40,755 nt of DNA. Source: Lachnospiraceae bacterium (GTDB lineage: Bacteria > Bacillota > Clostridia > Lachnospirales > Lachnospiraceae). A program made the translations under genes and the position numbers. The stretch lies in assembly GCA_015057515.1 (NCBI GenBank), contig SVED01000011.1, positions 1-40,755 of the forward strand. Reading direction: 5' to 3'. Positions 7,941 through 17,700 of the stretch are shown in pieces; the first letter of the stretch is position 1, and each line of letters starts with the position of its first letter. The notes below the pieces were generated by a model that ran no database searches, was not told the DNA's origin, and saw only the letters and a list, made by a program, of their open reading frames with translations.

Positions 7941-8804
7941 ATGGATGAGAATAGAGATAAAGTAGGTATAGTTCTTGAAGGAGGAGGAATGAGAGGACTA
8001 TACACTGCTGGAGTTTTGGATGTTTTTTTACAGGAGGGTTTATGGCCGGATGGTGTAATAGGAGTATCCGCCGGGGCAATTCATGGAAGTAACTATATGG
8101 CTGCTCAGTTAGGTAGAAGTGCCAGATATAACTTAAAATATATCAACGACAAGCGATATATGAGTATTCGCTCTCTGATTAAGACAGGTAACCTTTTCAA
8201 CAAAAAGTTTTGTTATGATACACTCCCTAACAAGTTAAATATCTTTGATTATGATACATACAAGGAAAATGCTGCAAAGATACCATTTTATGTTACTTGT
8301 AGCAATTTGGAAACAGGTATGGCAGAGCATATTAGGTGTTATGATTTTAGAGAAGAGATGGAGTATCTTAGAGCATCTGCATCATTGCCTTTAGTGTCTG
8401 AGATAGTGCAGGTTGGAGGTAAAAAGCTTTTAGATGGTGGAACCTGTGACAGTATCCCTATAAAATTTTTCAGAGATATGGGCTATAAGAAAAATATAGT
8501 TGTATTAACTAGACCGGCAGGTTACGAGAAAAAACCAGATAAGACTGTAAATGTGCTTCAGAGAGTTTACTCTCAGTACCCTAAATATGTTCAGGCTGCA
8601 AGGGAGAGACATGATAATTACAATATGACCTTAGATTATATCAATCACTATGAAAAAGAGGGTCAGATAATTGTCATAAGACCTAGTAAGGATATAAAGA
8701 TAGGCCGTACCGAAAAAAACATAAACAAACTAAAATATATGTATAAAATGGGAAGACATGATGCAAAGGTACAGTTAGAAAAAATAAAAGAGTTTATGGC
8801 TTAG
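7941..8804 (+). CDS. patatin-like phospholipase family protein
   Basis: A 287-residue patatin-fold acyl hydrolase. The oxyanion turn GGGMRG (about residues 14-19), the nucleophile elbow GVSAG (Ser about 42) and the DGG of LLDGGTCDSIP give the complete Ser-Asp dyad. An in-frame ATG at 7929 directly follows the antiporter stop, but the GAGG that overlaps it is ideally placed for the ATG at 7941, so that start is used. It is the last gene of the HD-Lrp-antiporter-patatin operon. Its stop codon lies in the loop of the terminator. Cytoplasmic, no signal peptide; the lipid substrate is unknown. Confidence 0.9.
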   Translation: MDENRDKVGIVLEGGGMRGLYTAGVLDVFLQEGLWPDGVIGVSAGAIHGSNYMAAQLGRSARYNLKYINDKRYMSIRSLIKTGNLFNKKFCYDTLPNKLNIFDYDTYKENAAKIPFYVTCSNLETGMAEHIRCYDFREEMEYLRASASLPLVSEIVQVGGKKLLDGGTCDSIPIKFFRDMGYKKNIVVLTRPAGYEKKPDKTVNVLQRVYSQYPKYVQAARERHDNYNMTLDYINHYEKEGQIIVIRPSKDIKIGRTEKNINKLKYMYKMGRHDAKVQLEKIKEFMA

Positions 8805-8818
8805 CCATAAACTCTTTT
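8786..8818. terminator. bidirectional terminator between convergent genes
   Basis: AAAAGAGTTTATGGC pairs perfectly (15 bp) with GCCATAAACTCTTTT over a three-base loop. The plus-strand T run ends at 8820 and the A run before the stem serves the minus strand. It closes both the patatin operon and the GGDEF-EAL gene ending at 8831. Confidence 0.9.
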
Positions 8819-8830
8819 TTGTATATTATT

Positions 8831-11266
8831 TTATAAATTCTTTCGTGCTTCTTTTTCTTTGTCAAGAAGATCAATAAAAGCGTCACCCTTAAGTGGTCTA
8901 GAGAAGAGGTAACCCTGCAATGTATCACAAAACTGCTCTTGAAGAATCTTTAACTGTTCTTTGTCTTCAACACCTTCGGCAACAACAGATATATCCATCT
9001 TATGAGCAAGGGATATAATTGTGTCTGCGATGCATTTATCCTTTTCATTACTGCAAATACCATCAATAAAGGATTTATCAATCTTAAGAGTATCGATAGG
9101 TATCTGAGTAAGGTAATTGAATGAAGAGTAACCTGTTCCGAAATCGTCTAAGGCAATAGATGCTCCTAAGGACTTGATTTCATTGATAAGCTCTAAGTTG
9201 TGTTCGAAAGAGTTCATCAAAACGCTTTCAGTAATCTCAATCTCAAGGTGTTTGAGATCCATGCCAGTAAGTGGAGGAATAGATCTAATGGCTTCCATAA
9301 GATTAGGGTCCTGCAACTGGGTTGTTGAAACATTGACGGATACTTTAAGTGGTCCATAACCACTGTCAATCAGTCGTTTGTTGAAGCTACAAGCCTCAAT
9401 AAGTGCCCATTTACCTAATTGGTTAATGATACCGCTATCCTCAGCGATAGGTATAAATTCTGATGGTGGTATAAATCCTACAAGCTCAGACTCAATTCGC
9501 ATAAGTGATTCAAAACCAGTAATTTGACCAGTGGATACATTAACCTGTGGCTGATATTGTAAATATACTTCGTTTTTCTCAATAACGGTAGAGAGGATGT
9601 CTGCAAGATCGTTTCTTCTGTTGAAATCATCCTCCATATAGCTGTTAAAGAATTTGTAGCTGTTTTTACCAGAATTCTTCGCGTTATACATAGCAATGTC
9701 AGCATTTTTAATAAGCTCACTAATGGTTAGACCATCACGTGGGAAGAGGGCGATACCAATACTCATAGAGATATGAGCAGTTTCTTCATCTAAATCAAAT
9801 GGTTCATTGGCTATGTTAACAAGGGTTTTAGCAAAGACATTAAGTTCGTCCAGATTTGTAAAATCTGTTTTGAATATGAGGAATTCATCTCCTCCAGTTC
9901 TTGCCAATATGTCATCTCCGGAAGTATAGGAGAGAAGCTTATTAGATACTCTCTTTAGGAGAAGATCACCATAGTCATGACCTAAAGTGTCATTGACATT
10001 CTTGAAGTTATCTAGGTCAATAAAGAAGATGGCGTGCTTGCTAAACTGAGTTCCATCACGATGGAATATGTCATATGCATATTTCATAAAGGCAACACGG
10101 TTATAGAGACCTGTAAGTCCATCTCTGTATGCCAGTTGTTCAATATGAGCATAATTTTTCTTTAGTTCTAACTCGTTTGCCTCAAGTTTCTTTTTTGATT
10201 CATTCAACTGTTTGTAGTTGTTTGAAATGATGTTCATCATATTGTTGAATTTGTCGGAAAGTTCTCCAAATTCGTCTTTGCTATCAATGTTACATACCAA
10301 ATCTAAGTTTCCGGCAGCAGCCTCAGTCATATTGTCTTTAAGTGTAATGATAGGGTCTGTATATTTGTGAACCAACACATGACTTATCTGGTATGCGATT
10401 ATAAGGATAATAATCAGTGTTATAATCAGAGTAACTGGTAATGCAGAAATGATTTCCTGTTGCTGTGAACCATCTTGCTCAATGATATACATCCAGTCAA
10501 ATTCTGGCAAATAGTAATAACCATATATATCTTTTAGAGTAGAAGAATTAATGTTGATATATCCGTTTGTGTCTTCGCTTACAAATAAATCTAAGACTTG
10601 TTTTTCTGCGTCTTTGTTAGAAGAAAAACCATCTAAAGCAAATAAATATTCTCCATCTGAGGTTAATATAAAAGCAGAACCAGTTGTTGGTATAAAGGCA
10701 CCAAAATATTCAGATGAAATATTTGCTCTTATTAGACCAATCGTTTTGTTTTTTACAACGATAGGTGTTACAAGCTCAATACTATTTTCTTCTTTATTGA
10801 TGTTTGAAGATTTTATGATTTGTGTGGAAGTAATGTTCGTAACAGGAATGTTCATATACTCTTCCCAGTCACCAACAGATGTTGGATCGGAGCTGGCAAT
10901 AAAATATCCGTAAACGTCATATAAGTAATAGTGAACATTGTTATCAACGTAGTTAGACTTATCTTTTAAAAGCTGAGTTACAGCTTCATAAAAGGAAGAG
11001 TCTTCTCCAAGTGCCACATCGTTGAAGTTTTCCAATGCAATATTTTGGATTTCGCTTATGTTGGACAGACCCTCAATTTCGGCGATTTGAAGATCAAGCT
11101 CTACATTAAAACCTTCAGCGTAAGTCTTTGCGAGATTGCTGGCTGATTCTTCTGCCAAATCCACGTACTTATTGTATGATAAAAGATAGGTGAGAACTGT
11201 CATAAACACAAGTGGCAGAGAGGCCAAAAGTATCAGTGAAAGTCTCAAAGAATTCTTAATTGACAT
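8831..11266 (-). CDS. membrane Cache-HAMP-GGDEF-EAL cyclic-di-GMP protein
   Basis: An 811-residue sensor enzyme. A first membrane span (about 8-30) and a second (about 275-297) flank an extracellular Cache-type sensor domain. HAMP (about 298-350) leads to a GGDEF domain (about 375-540) with intact GGDEF at 458-462, and an EAL domain (about 553-800). The EAL signature reads ESL (Glu586 kept), and DDFGTGYS, KIDKSF, AEGVE and QGYLFSRP are all present, so both cyclase and phosphodiesterase activities look possible. The product-inhibition RxxD is missing (SGDD at 449-452). GGAG precedes the ATG. It is divergent from a CheX-like gene with possible c-di-GMP-binding repeats. Confidence 0.94.
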   Translation of the reverse strand: MSIKNSLRLSLILLASLPLVFMTVLTYLLSYNKYVDLAEESASNLAKTYAEGFNVELDLQIAEIEGLSNISEIQNIALENFNDVALGEDSSFYEAVTQLLKDKSNYVDNNVHYYLYDVYGYFIASSDPTSVGDWEEYMNIPVTNITSTQIIKSSNINKEENSIELVTPIVVKNKTIGLIRANISSEYFGAFIPTTGSAFILTSDGEYLFALDGFSSNKDAEKQVLDLFVSEDTNGYININSSTLKDIYGYYYLPEFDWMYIIEQDGSQQQEIISALPVTLIITLIIILIIAYQISHVLVHKYTDPIITLKDNMTEAAAGNLDLVCNIDSKDEFGELSDKFNNMMNIISNNYKQLNESKKKLEANELELKKNYAHIEQLAYRDGLTGLYNRVAFMKYAYDIFHRDGTQFSKHAIFFIDLDNFKNVNDTLGHDYGDLLLKRVSNKLLSYTSGDDILARTGGDEFLIFKTDFTNLDELNVFAKTLVNIANEPFDLDEETAHISMSIGIALFPRDGLTISELIKNADIAMYNAKNSGKNSYKFFNSYMEDDFNRRNDLADILSTVIEKNEVYLQYQPQVNVSTGQITGFESLMRIESELVGFIPPSEFIPIAEDSGIINQLGKWALIEACSFNKRLIDSGYGPLKVSVNVSTTQLQDPNLMEAIRSIPPLTGMDLKHLEIEITESVLMNSFEHNLELINEIKSLGASIALDDFGTGYSSFNYLTQIPIDTLKIDKSFIDGICSNEKDKCIADTIISLAHKMDISVVAEGVEDKEQLKILQEQFCDTLQGYLFSRPLKGDAFIDLLDKEKEARKNL

Positions 11267-11300
11267 ACTATTTCTCCATATCGTAATTTAACTACATAAT

Positions 11301-11329
11301 ATTATATATAAATTAGTTATAATATTCAA
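11301..11329 (-). promoter_or_regulatory. promoter of the GGDEF-EAL gene
   Basis: On the minus strand TTGAAT (11324-11329), 17 bases, TATAAT (11301-11306), 35 bases ahead of the start codon. Confidence 0.65.
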
Positions 11330-11402
11330 TGAATATTTGCAAAGTTTGACATTTTCAGTAAAAAAACTGAATCGAAACAAATGCAGATATGTAATAATAA
11401 AG

Positions 11403-11431
11403 TTGATTTTTGTACTCTAATTGTGTATAAT
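11403..11431 (+). promoter_or_regulatory. promoter of the CheX-like/CheY operon
   Basis: TTGATT (11403-11408), 17 bases, TATAAT (11426-11431). An inverted repeat TTCAGT-N6-ACTGAA at 11354-11371 lies between this and the divergent promoter and could be a shared operator. Confidence 0.7.
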
Positions 11432-11465
11432 AAACCTAGCATTGTGTTTGATAAGGAGGGGCTAT

Positions 11466-12356
11466 ATGTTTGGTGTGTATTTTGGTAAGTATTTACAAGA
11501 CATTGGCGTTATAACTGGAGAACAGTACAACGAATTAATTATGACAAGTAGAACATCCCGCGTTAAGATGGGATTGCTTGCTGTTGCAGAAGGATTTATG
11601 TCCCAGGCTCAGGCGGAAGAAGTTAATATGCTTCAGGCTCAAAAGGATGCTAGATTTGGTGATATAGCAGTAGATAAAGGATATCTCACAGAGGAGCAGG
11701 TTTCTGTATTATTAAAGAAACAGGGTGATTCCTATTTGCTTTTTGTACAGGCACTTATTGAGGGAAATTATCTTACTCTTGAAGAGATACAGCATCACGT
11801 AAATCACTACAAGCGTTCAGAGAGACTTACATCTCTTGAGTTGGATGCAATCAAGAGTGCTGATGTGGACAAGGTTATTCAGATATTCCTGAAAGATTCT
11901 AATGTTCCGTTAGTGGTTAAAGATTACATAGCTCTTATGGCAAGAAATATAATCAGATTTATCGACAACAAGGTTAGATTTGATAGAGTGGAAAAGATCC
12001 ATACATATACAACAAAGCATATTGCAAGTCAGTGTTTTACAGGTGACTATGAGTTGTTTATTGGTATTTGTGGACCTGGAGACAAGAACTTTGGTGAGGC
12101 TTATGCAAAGGAAGAGTTTGAGCAGATAGACGAGGATTGTCTTGATGCTGTTTGTGAGTTTATCAATGTTTGTAACGGCCTTTTTGCATCAAAGCTCAGT
12201 CAAGAAGAGATTTCTATTGATATGCTCCCTCCAAATATGTATACAGATGACACTACTATTAGTACAGAAGGAATGATGTTTATGCTTCCGTGTTATGTCA
12301 ATGATGTGAGAGCAGACATTGTTATCTGTATGGAAACAAAGTGGAGTATTGAATAG
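11466..12356 (+). CDS. CheX-like CheY-P phosphatase with four N-terminal MshEN-like repeats
   Basis: A 296-residue protein starting at the ATG preceded by AAGGAGGGG; an upstream ATG at 11421 overlaps the promoter. Residues 5-28, 34-57, 63-86 and 92-115 are four repeats at an exact 29-residue period. The third is closest to the MshEN/GspE-N consensus (Rx-G-x5-x-G-x-L, ending in Q): RFGDIAVDKGYLTEEQ followed by VSVLLKKQ. Such motifs bind c-di-GMP in MshE. The C-terminal half (about 155-296) resembles CheX/CheC phosphatases and has the ExxN signature at Glu231-Asn234 (CEFINVCNG). It is followed 22 bases later by cheY, its likely substrate. The phosphatase role is inferred from fold-level resemblance; nucleotide binding is a hypothesis. 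Confidence 0.72.
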   Translation: MFGVYFGKYLQDIGVITGEQYNELIMTSRTSRVKMGLLAVAEGFMSQAQAEEVNMLQAQKDARFGDIAVDKGYLTEEQVSVLLKKQGDSYLLFVQALIEGNYLTLEEIQHHVNHYKRSERLTSLELDAIKSADVDKVIQIFLKDSNVPLVVKDYIALMARNIIRFIDNKVRFDRVEKIHTYTTKHIASQCFTGDYELFIGICGPGDKNFGEAYAKEEFEQIDEDCLDAVCEFINVCNGLFASKLSQEEISIDMLPPNMYTDDTTISTEGMMFMLPCYVNDVRADIVICMETKWSIE

Positions 12357-12378
12357 TTGTTGAGAAAGGATTATTAAC

Positions 12379-12741
12379 ATGGCAAATATATTAATTGTAG
12401 ATGATTCAAGAACATCAAGAAGAATTTTAAGAGGAATATTGGAAGGGGATGGACATACCATAGTAGGTGAGGCTGTTAATGGTCAGGAAGGTTATGAAAA
12501 GTACGCTGAGCTTAAGCCGGAGCTTGTAACTATGGACATTACAATGCCTGTTATGACAGGTGTTGAATCCCTTAAGAAGATAAAAGCTGAATTCCCAGAT
12601 GCGAAGGTAGTCATGGTATCTGCAGCTGGTCAGCAGCACAATATGTTGGAGGCTGTCCAGAGCGGTGCGGCAGAGTTCATCGCAAAGCCTTTTGATGTAG
12701 AGGAGATTAAGAGAGTTATCAATAATATTCTTGAAGCATAA
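12379..12741 (+). CDS. single-domain CheY-like response regulator
   Basis: A 120-residue receiver domain with no output domain. The acidic pair Asp8-Asp9, phospho-acceptor Asp53 (LVTMDITMPVM), Ser81 and Lys103 (AKPF) are all in place. AAAGGA precedes the ATG. It follows the CheX-like gene closely and ends at a strong terminator, so the two are a unit. It may drive a motor, or act on another partner if the strain is non-motile; no flagellar gene is in the window. Confidence 0.92.
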   Translation: MANILIVDDSRTSRRILRGILEGDGHTIVGEAVNGQEGYEKYAELKPELVTMDITMPVMTGVESLKKIKAEFPDAKVVMVSAAGQQHNMLEAVQSGAAEFIAKPFDVEEIKRVINNILEA

Positions 12742-12750
12742 TTAAACATA

Positions 12751-12780
12751 GAAAAGGCACTCGATTAAGAGTGCCTTTTC
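12751..12780 (+). terminator. terminator of the CheX-like/CheY operon
   Basis: GAAAAGGCACTC pairs perfectly with GAGTGCCTTTTC (12 bp) over a six-base loop. Confidence 0.85.
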
Positions 12781-12830
12781 CTACGATGATTATTAAGAAT
12801 TATGAAGTTATTATTTGTTGAGGATTTTGT

Positions 12831-13769
12831 ATGATAGAAACAGTTGTTTCAGTAGACCTTATGGTTGATGAGGAACTTAAAGTTAAGAAAAATAGATTGG
12901 CACCGGATTATTTAAATGGTGATGAGAGAAGACTATGTATAGTTTCCGGTCTATATGGTGATGAACTTCAAGGTCAGTATATTTGCTATGAGGTTATTAA
13001 AAAAATTAAAGAAGAATATGACAATTTGCAGGGTATTGTTGATGTTTATCCAAGTCTCAATCCTATGGGACTTGATTCCAAGACTAGAGAGATTCCAGGT
13101 TCTGGTATGGATATGAATGTGCTTTTTCCTGGCTCTAAGACTGGAGCATTGGGTGAGTACACGGCATCCTGTGTTTTTGATGATATAAAAGGTGCCGATG
13201 TGTGTATAGATTTACATTCCAGTAATATGTATGTTCATGAGATACCTCAGGTACGTATGAATTCTGATAAAGTGGAAGAGTTGTTGCCTATTGCTGAGTG
13301 TCTTAACACGGATATGATATGGGTTCATCCAAGTACCTCAGTATTAAATGGTAGTTTGGCTTACTCTCTCAATGAGATAGGAGTCAAATCCATGGTGATT
13401 GAATCGGCATCAGCCTTTCGTATAGAACAAGACTATTGCAATCGAATAGTAGATGGTCTTTTTGCCCTTATGAAGATGTTAGGGATATGGAAGGGAGAGA
13501 CTATAGCTCCTAGAAAGATGCATATATCTACGGACGAGGATGTTGAGTATATTAATGCAGAGAGCAGTGGTATATTTATTCCATGTATAAGGGTATATGA
13601 TAAGGTAAAAAAAGGGGACGAAATTGGAACCATTGTAAATGTTATAACTGGTTCTAAGGAAGAGATAGTCTATGCTACTGCAGATGGAATGATATGTTCC
13701 ATCAGGGAATATCCTGTTATTGAAGAAGGCTCACTTATAGCCAGAATTGTAGGTGGTGTCTATGAATAA
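12831..13769 (+). CDS. AstE/ASPA-family protein (M14-like) with altered zinc site, copy 1
   Basis: A 312-residue member of the succinylglutamate desuccinylase/aspartoacylase family. The usual first zinc motif GxHGxE reads GLYGDE (about residues 40-45): His is replaced by Tyr while the Glu stays. The third ligand is kept in DLHSSN (about 125-130). The substrate Arg of DxNRxFPG is lost (DMNVLFPG). A C-terminal beta domain of about 80 residues follows, as in other bacterial members. GAGGA lies before the ATG. It overlaps the next gene, a paralogue, by 8 bases. Reaction and substrate are unknown; activity as a normal zinc enzyme is doubtful. Confidence 0.75.
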   Translation: MIETVVSVDLMVDEELKVKKNRLAPDYLNGDERRLCIVSGLYGDELQGQYICYEVIKKIKEEYDNLQGIVDVYPSLNPMGLDSKTREIPGSGMDMNVLFPGSKTGALGEYTASCVFDDIKGADVCIDLHSSNMYVHEIPQVRMNSDKVEELLPIAECLNTDMIWVHPSTSVLNGSLAYSLNEIGVKSMVIESASAFRIEQDYCNRIVDGLFALMKMLGIWKGETIAPRKMHISTDEDVEYINAESSGIFIPCIRVYDKVKKGDEIGTIVNVITGSKEEIVYATADGMICSIREYPVIEEGSLIARIVGGVYE

Positions 13770-14697
13770 AGAAGAATTATTTTCAATGAATACAGCCTTT
13801 AGAGGTGAGTATGTAATACATGGATATACCTATGGAAGAGGAGAAAAATCAGCCTGCATAGTTGGTGCTATGCGAGGAAATGAATATCAACAGCTATATA
13901 TATGTTCATTGTTAGCTCAAAAGCTATCCGAGTTAGAGGCTCAGGGGGATATAGTTTTGGGCAAGGAAATTATGCTTATTCCAACTTTAAACTATAGTTC
14001 AATGAATGTAAAAAAGTCTAAGTGGATATCAGATGATTCTGATATTAACAGATCATTTCCAGGCAACCCTAAAGGCCCAGCAACCAGCAGAATTGCTGCC
14101 CAGATATTGGATATAGTAAGGGAGTATTCCTACGGAGTACAGTTTGCCAGCTTTTATCTTCCGGGAGAATCGATACCTCATGTTAGAATGATGGAAACAG
14201 GGGTTGAGAGTATAAGCTTAGCCAATCTTTTTGGTATGCCATATGTTCTTACGGGTGCCAATAGAGCCTTTGATAAGGTCACATTAAATTATAATTGGCA
14301 AATGGCAGGAACTCAGGCATTTTCCTTATATTCTTCCACGACGAATAGTATCGACGATGAAAGTGCACGAATGACTGTAGCTTCGGTATTGCGTTTTTTG
14401 ACAAGAATGGGTATTATAAGGTATGAAAGTCATGGTGGATATATATCCACTGTGCTTAAGGAACAGGAGCTTTTGTCTGTAAAGGCAGATGAGGCAGGTT
14501 TCTTTAGAAAACTTGTAGGAATAAATCAAGAAGTTAAGAGGGGACAGATTTTAGCTGAGATTATCAATCCTATGGATGGCTCAGTTAAAAGTGAGATACT
14601 TGCACCTACGGATGGTATTACTTTTTTTGTGCAGGATTCTCCAACCATATTCCAAAACGAGGTGACCTACAAGATTATTAGACGGATGCACAAGTAA
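13762..14697 (+). CDS. AstE/ASPA-family protein (M14-like) with altered zinc site, copy 2
   Basis: A 311-residue paralogue of the preceding gene, starting at the ATG within its last codons (ATGAATAA overlap) with AGGTGG upstream. The first zinc motif reads GAMRGNE, with Arg in place of His, and the DLHSS segment is replaced by QFASF, so two of three zinc ligands are missing. In contrast DINRSFPG is intact. The C-terminal beta domain is present. Overlap means coupled translation, which suggests the two copies form a complex. It ends 45 bases before purL with no terminator between. Function unknown. Confidence 0.72.
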   Translation: MNKEELFSMNTAFRGEYVIHGYTYGRGEKSACIVGAMRGNEYQQLYICSLLAQKLSELEAQGDIVLGKEIMLIPTLNYSSMNVKKSKWISDDSDINRSFPGNPKGPATSRIAAQILDIVREYSYGVQFASFYLPGESIPHVRMMETGVESISLANLFGMPYVLTGANRAFDKVTLNYNWQMAGTQAFSLYSSTTNSIDDESARMTVASVLRFLTRMGIIRYESHGGYISTVLKEQELLSVKADEAGFFRKLVGINQEVKRGQILAEIINPMDGSVKSEILAPTDGITFFVQDSPTIFQNEVTYKIIRRMHK

Positions 14698-14742
14698 TAT
14701 AACATTGCAATAATATATATACTATTGCCAAGGAGGACAAAT

Positions 14743-17700
14743 ATGAGCAAGGTTAGAAGAATCTACGTTGAGAAAAAGGACGATTATGCTGTTAGAGCCA
14801 AGGAGCTTAAGCAGCAGATTAAGGACTACTTAGGTATCAAAGCAGATGCCGTAAGAGAACTTGTTCGTTATGATATGGAGGGTGTCTCAGATGATACTTA
14901 TGAGAAGGCTAAAGTTACTGTTTTCTCAGAGCCACCTATAGATGTTGTATATGAGGAAGAGTTTCCTATGGAAGCTGGGGATGTATGCTTTTCAATGGAG
15001 TATCTTCCAGGTCAGTTTGACCAGAGAGCGGACTCCGCTGAGCAGTGTGTAAAGCTTCTTAATGAAGAGGAGAATCCTCTTATCAAGTCAGCTACAACTT
15101 ATGTTATTAGTGGAGATATATCAGCACAACAGCTTGAGGCTATCAAAGAATATGTTGTTAACCCTGTAGATTCAAGAGTTGCTGACGAGCTTAAACCAGA
15201 TACACTGGTAACTGTATTTGAGGAGCCTGCTGATGTTATCATATTTGATGGATTTAAGGATATGGATGAGGGAAGTCTTAAAGAACTTTATGACTCCTTG
15301 GGACTTGCCATGACTTTTAAGGATTTCCTTCACATTCAGAATTATTTCAAGGGTGAGGAAAATCGTGACCCATCTATGACAGAGATTAGGGTACTTGATA
15401 CTTATTGGTCAGATCACTGCCGTCATACAACTTTCTCAACAGAACTTACAAATGTTAGTTTTGATGAGGGATATTACAATGATATGATTTCTTCAACATA
15501 CAAGCAGTACCTTGAGGCATCTAAGGAGATGTATAAGGGAAGAGATGATAAGTTTGTATGTCTTATGGATATAGCGCTTATGGCTATGAAGGAGCTTAGA
15601 GCGGCAGGTAAGCTTGAGGATATGGAAGTATCTGATGAGATTAATGCATGTTCCATTGTTGTTCCTGTAACCATTGACGGAGTTGAAGAAGAATGGCTTG
15701 TAAGCTTTAAGAACGAGACACATAATCACCCAACTGAGATTGAACCATTTGGTGGTGCAGCAACCTGTCTCGGCGGTGCTATAAGAGACCCTCTTTCAGG
15801 ACGTTCATATGTATATCAGGCTATGCGTGTTACTGGTGCAGCAGACCCAACAGTATCACTTAAGGATACTATGAAGGGTAAGCTTCCACAGCGTAAGATT
15901 GTAAAGGTAGCCGCAGCAGGTTACAGTTCATATGGTAACCAGATTGGTCTTGCAACAGGACATGTAAATGAGATTTATCATCCAAATTATGTGGCTAAAC
16001 GTATGGAGATTGGTGCGGTTATGGGTGCAGCTCCAAGACGTGCTGTAAAGAGACTTAACTCAGATCCAGGAGATATTATTATCTTACTTGGTGGTCGTAC
16101 AGGTCGTGATGGCTGTGGTGGTGCTACAGGTTCATCTAAGGCGCATACAGAGAGTTCTATAGAGACCTGTGGTGCAGAGGTTCAGAAGGGTAATGCGCCA
16201 ACTGAGCGTAAAATTCAGAGATTATTCAGAAGAGAAGAGGTTGCTTCTCTCATTAAGAAGTGTAATGACTTTGGTGCTGGTGGTGTATCTGTAGCCATTG
16301 GTGAGCTTGCAGATGGTCTTAAGGTCGATCTTGACAAGGTTCCTAAGAAATATGCAGGTCTTGATGGTACAGAGCTTGCTATATCAGAGTCTCAGGAGCG
16401 TATGGCTATTGTTATTGATCCAAAGGATGTGGATACAATGATGAAGTATGCTAATGAGGAGAACTTAGAGGCTGTTTGTGTTGCTGAGGTTACTGAGTCA
16501 CCTAGACTCGTACTTAGCTGGAGAGGTAAAGAGATAGTTAATTTATCTAGAGCTTTCCTTGATACAAATGGTGCTCATCAGGAAACAGATGTAAAGGTAG
16601 CTATGCCATCTAAGGAGGCTAACTACTTTGATGATACAGTAGAATTTAATGATGTTAAGGAAACTTGGCTTAATACATTGTCAGACCTTAATGTATGTTC
16701 ACAGAAAGGTCTTGTGGAGATGTTTGACTCATCCATCGGTGCTGGTACAGTTACTATGCCATATGGTGGTAAATATCAGATGTCACCAACTCAGACAATG
16801 ATTGCAAAGCTTCCTGTACTTCGTGGTAAGACTAACACAGTAACTATGATGAGTTATGGTCTTGATCCATATCTTTCAACTTGGAGCCCATATCATGGTT
16901 CAATATATGCAGTGCTTCACTCAGTTGCAAAAATTGCTGCATCAGGTGGAGATGTAACTAAGATTAGACTTACATTCCAGGAATATTTCGAGAGACTTGG
17001 TACTGACCCTTATAGATGGGGTAAGCCACTTGCGGCACTCCTTGGTGCTTATGACGTTCAGATGGGACTTGGACTTCCTTCAATAGGTGGTAAGGATTCT
17101 ATGTCAGGTTCGTTTAATGATATCGATGTTCCACCAACACTTTGTTCATTTGCGGTAGATGTTGCTGATTATATGGACGTTGTAACAACAGAGTTAAAGG
17201 AAGCAGGCAACTGTATACTTAAGATAGATATAAAGAAGGACGAATTTGATAAGCCTGATTATGCGAATGTATTAGAAACATACGGACTTCTTCTTAAGGA
17301 TATTAAGGCTGGTATGATTGAGTCAGCTTATGCTGTAGGCTTCGGTGGTATTATTGAAGCTGTAAGTAAGATGGCGTTTGGTAATAAGCTTGGTGTGCAC
17401 CTTCTTGATGGTGTATCTAAGGAGGAGCTTGTTGCAAAGGACTATGGTTCAATTATCATAGAGGTTAAGCCGGAGAACCAGAATAAGCTTAGTGTTCCTG
17501 CAACAGTTATCGGTGGTGTTAAGGCAAGTGCTACATTTACTTATGGTGATACAACTATTACTATGGATGAGGCAATTGCTGCATGGACGGCCACTCTTGA
17601 GAAGGTTTTCCCAACAGAGTCAGGAGTAGAGCAGACTAAGATTGAGACAGGGCTTTTCGATGCAAAGACAATTCTTGTAGCAAAGAACAAGATTGCTAAG

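Noticed and set aside
12831-14697. Functional succinylglutamate desuccinylase (astE) pair
   Set aside because: Zinc-ligand residues are replaced in both copies and no arginine-succinyl pathway genes are present.
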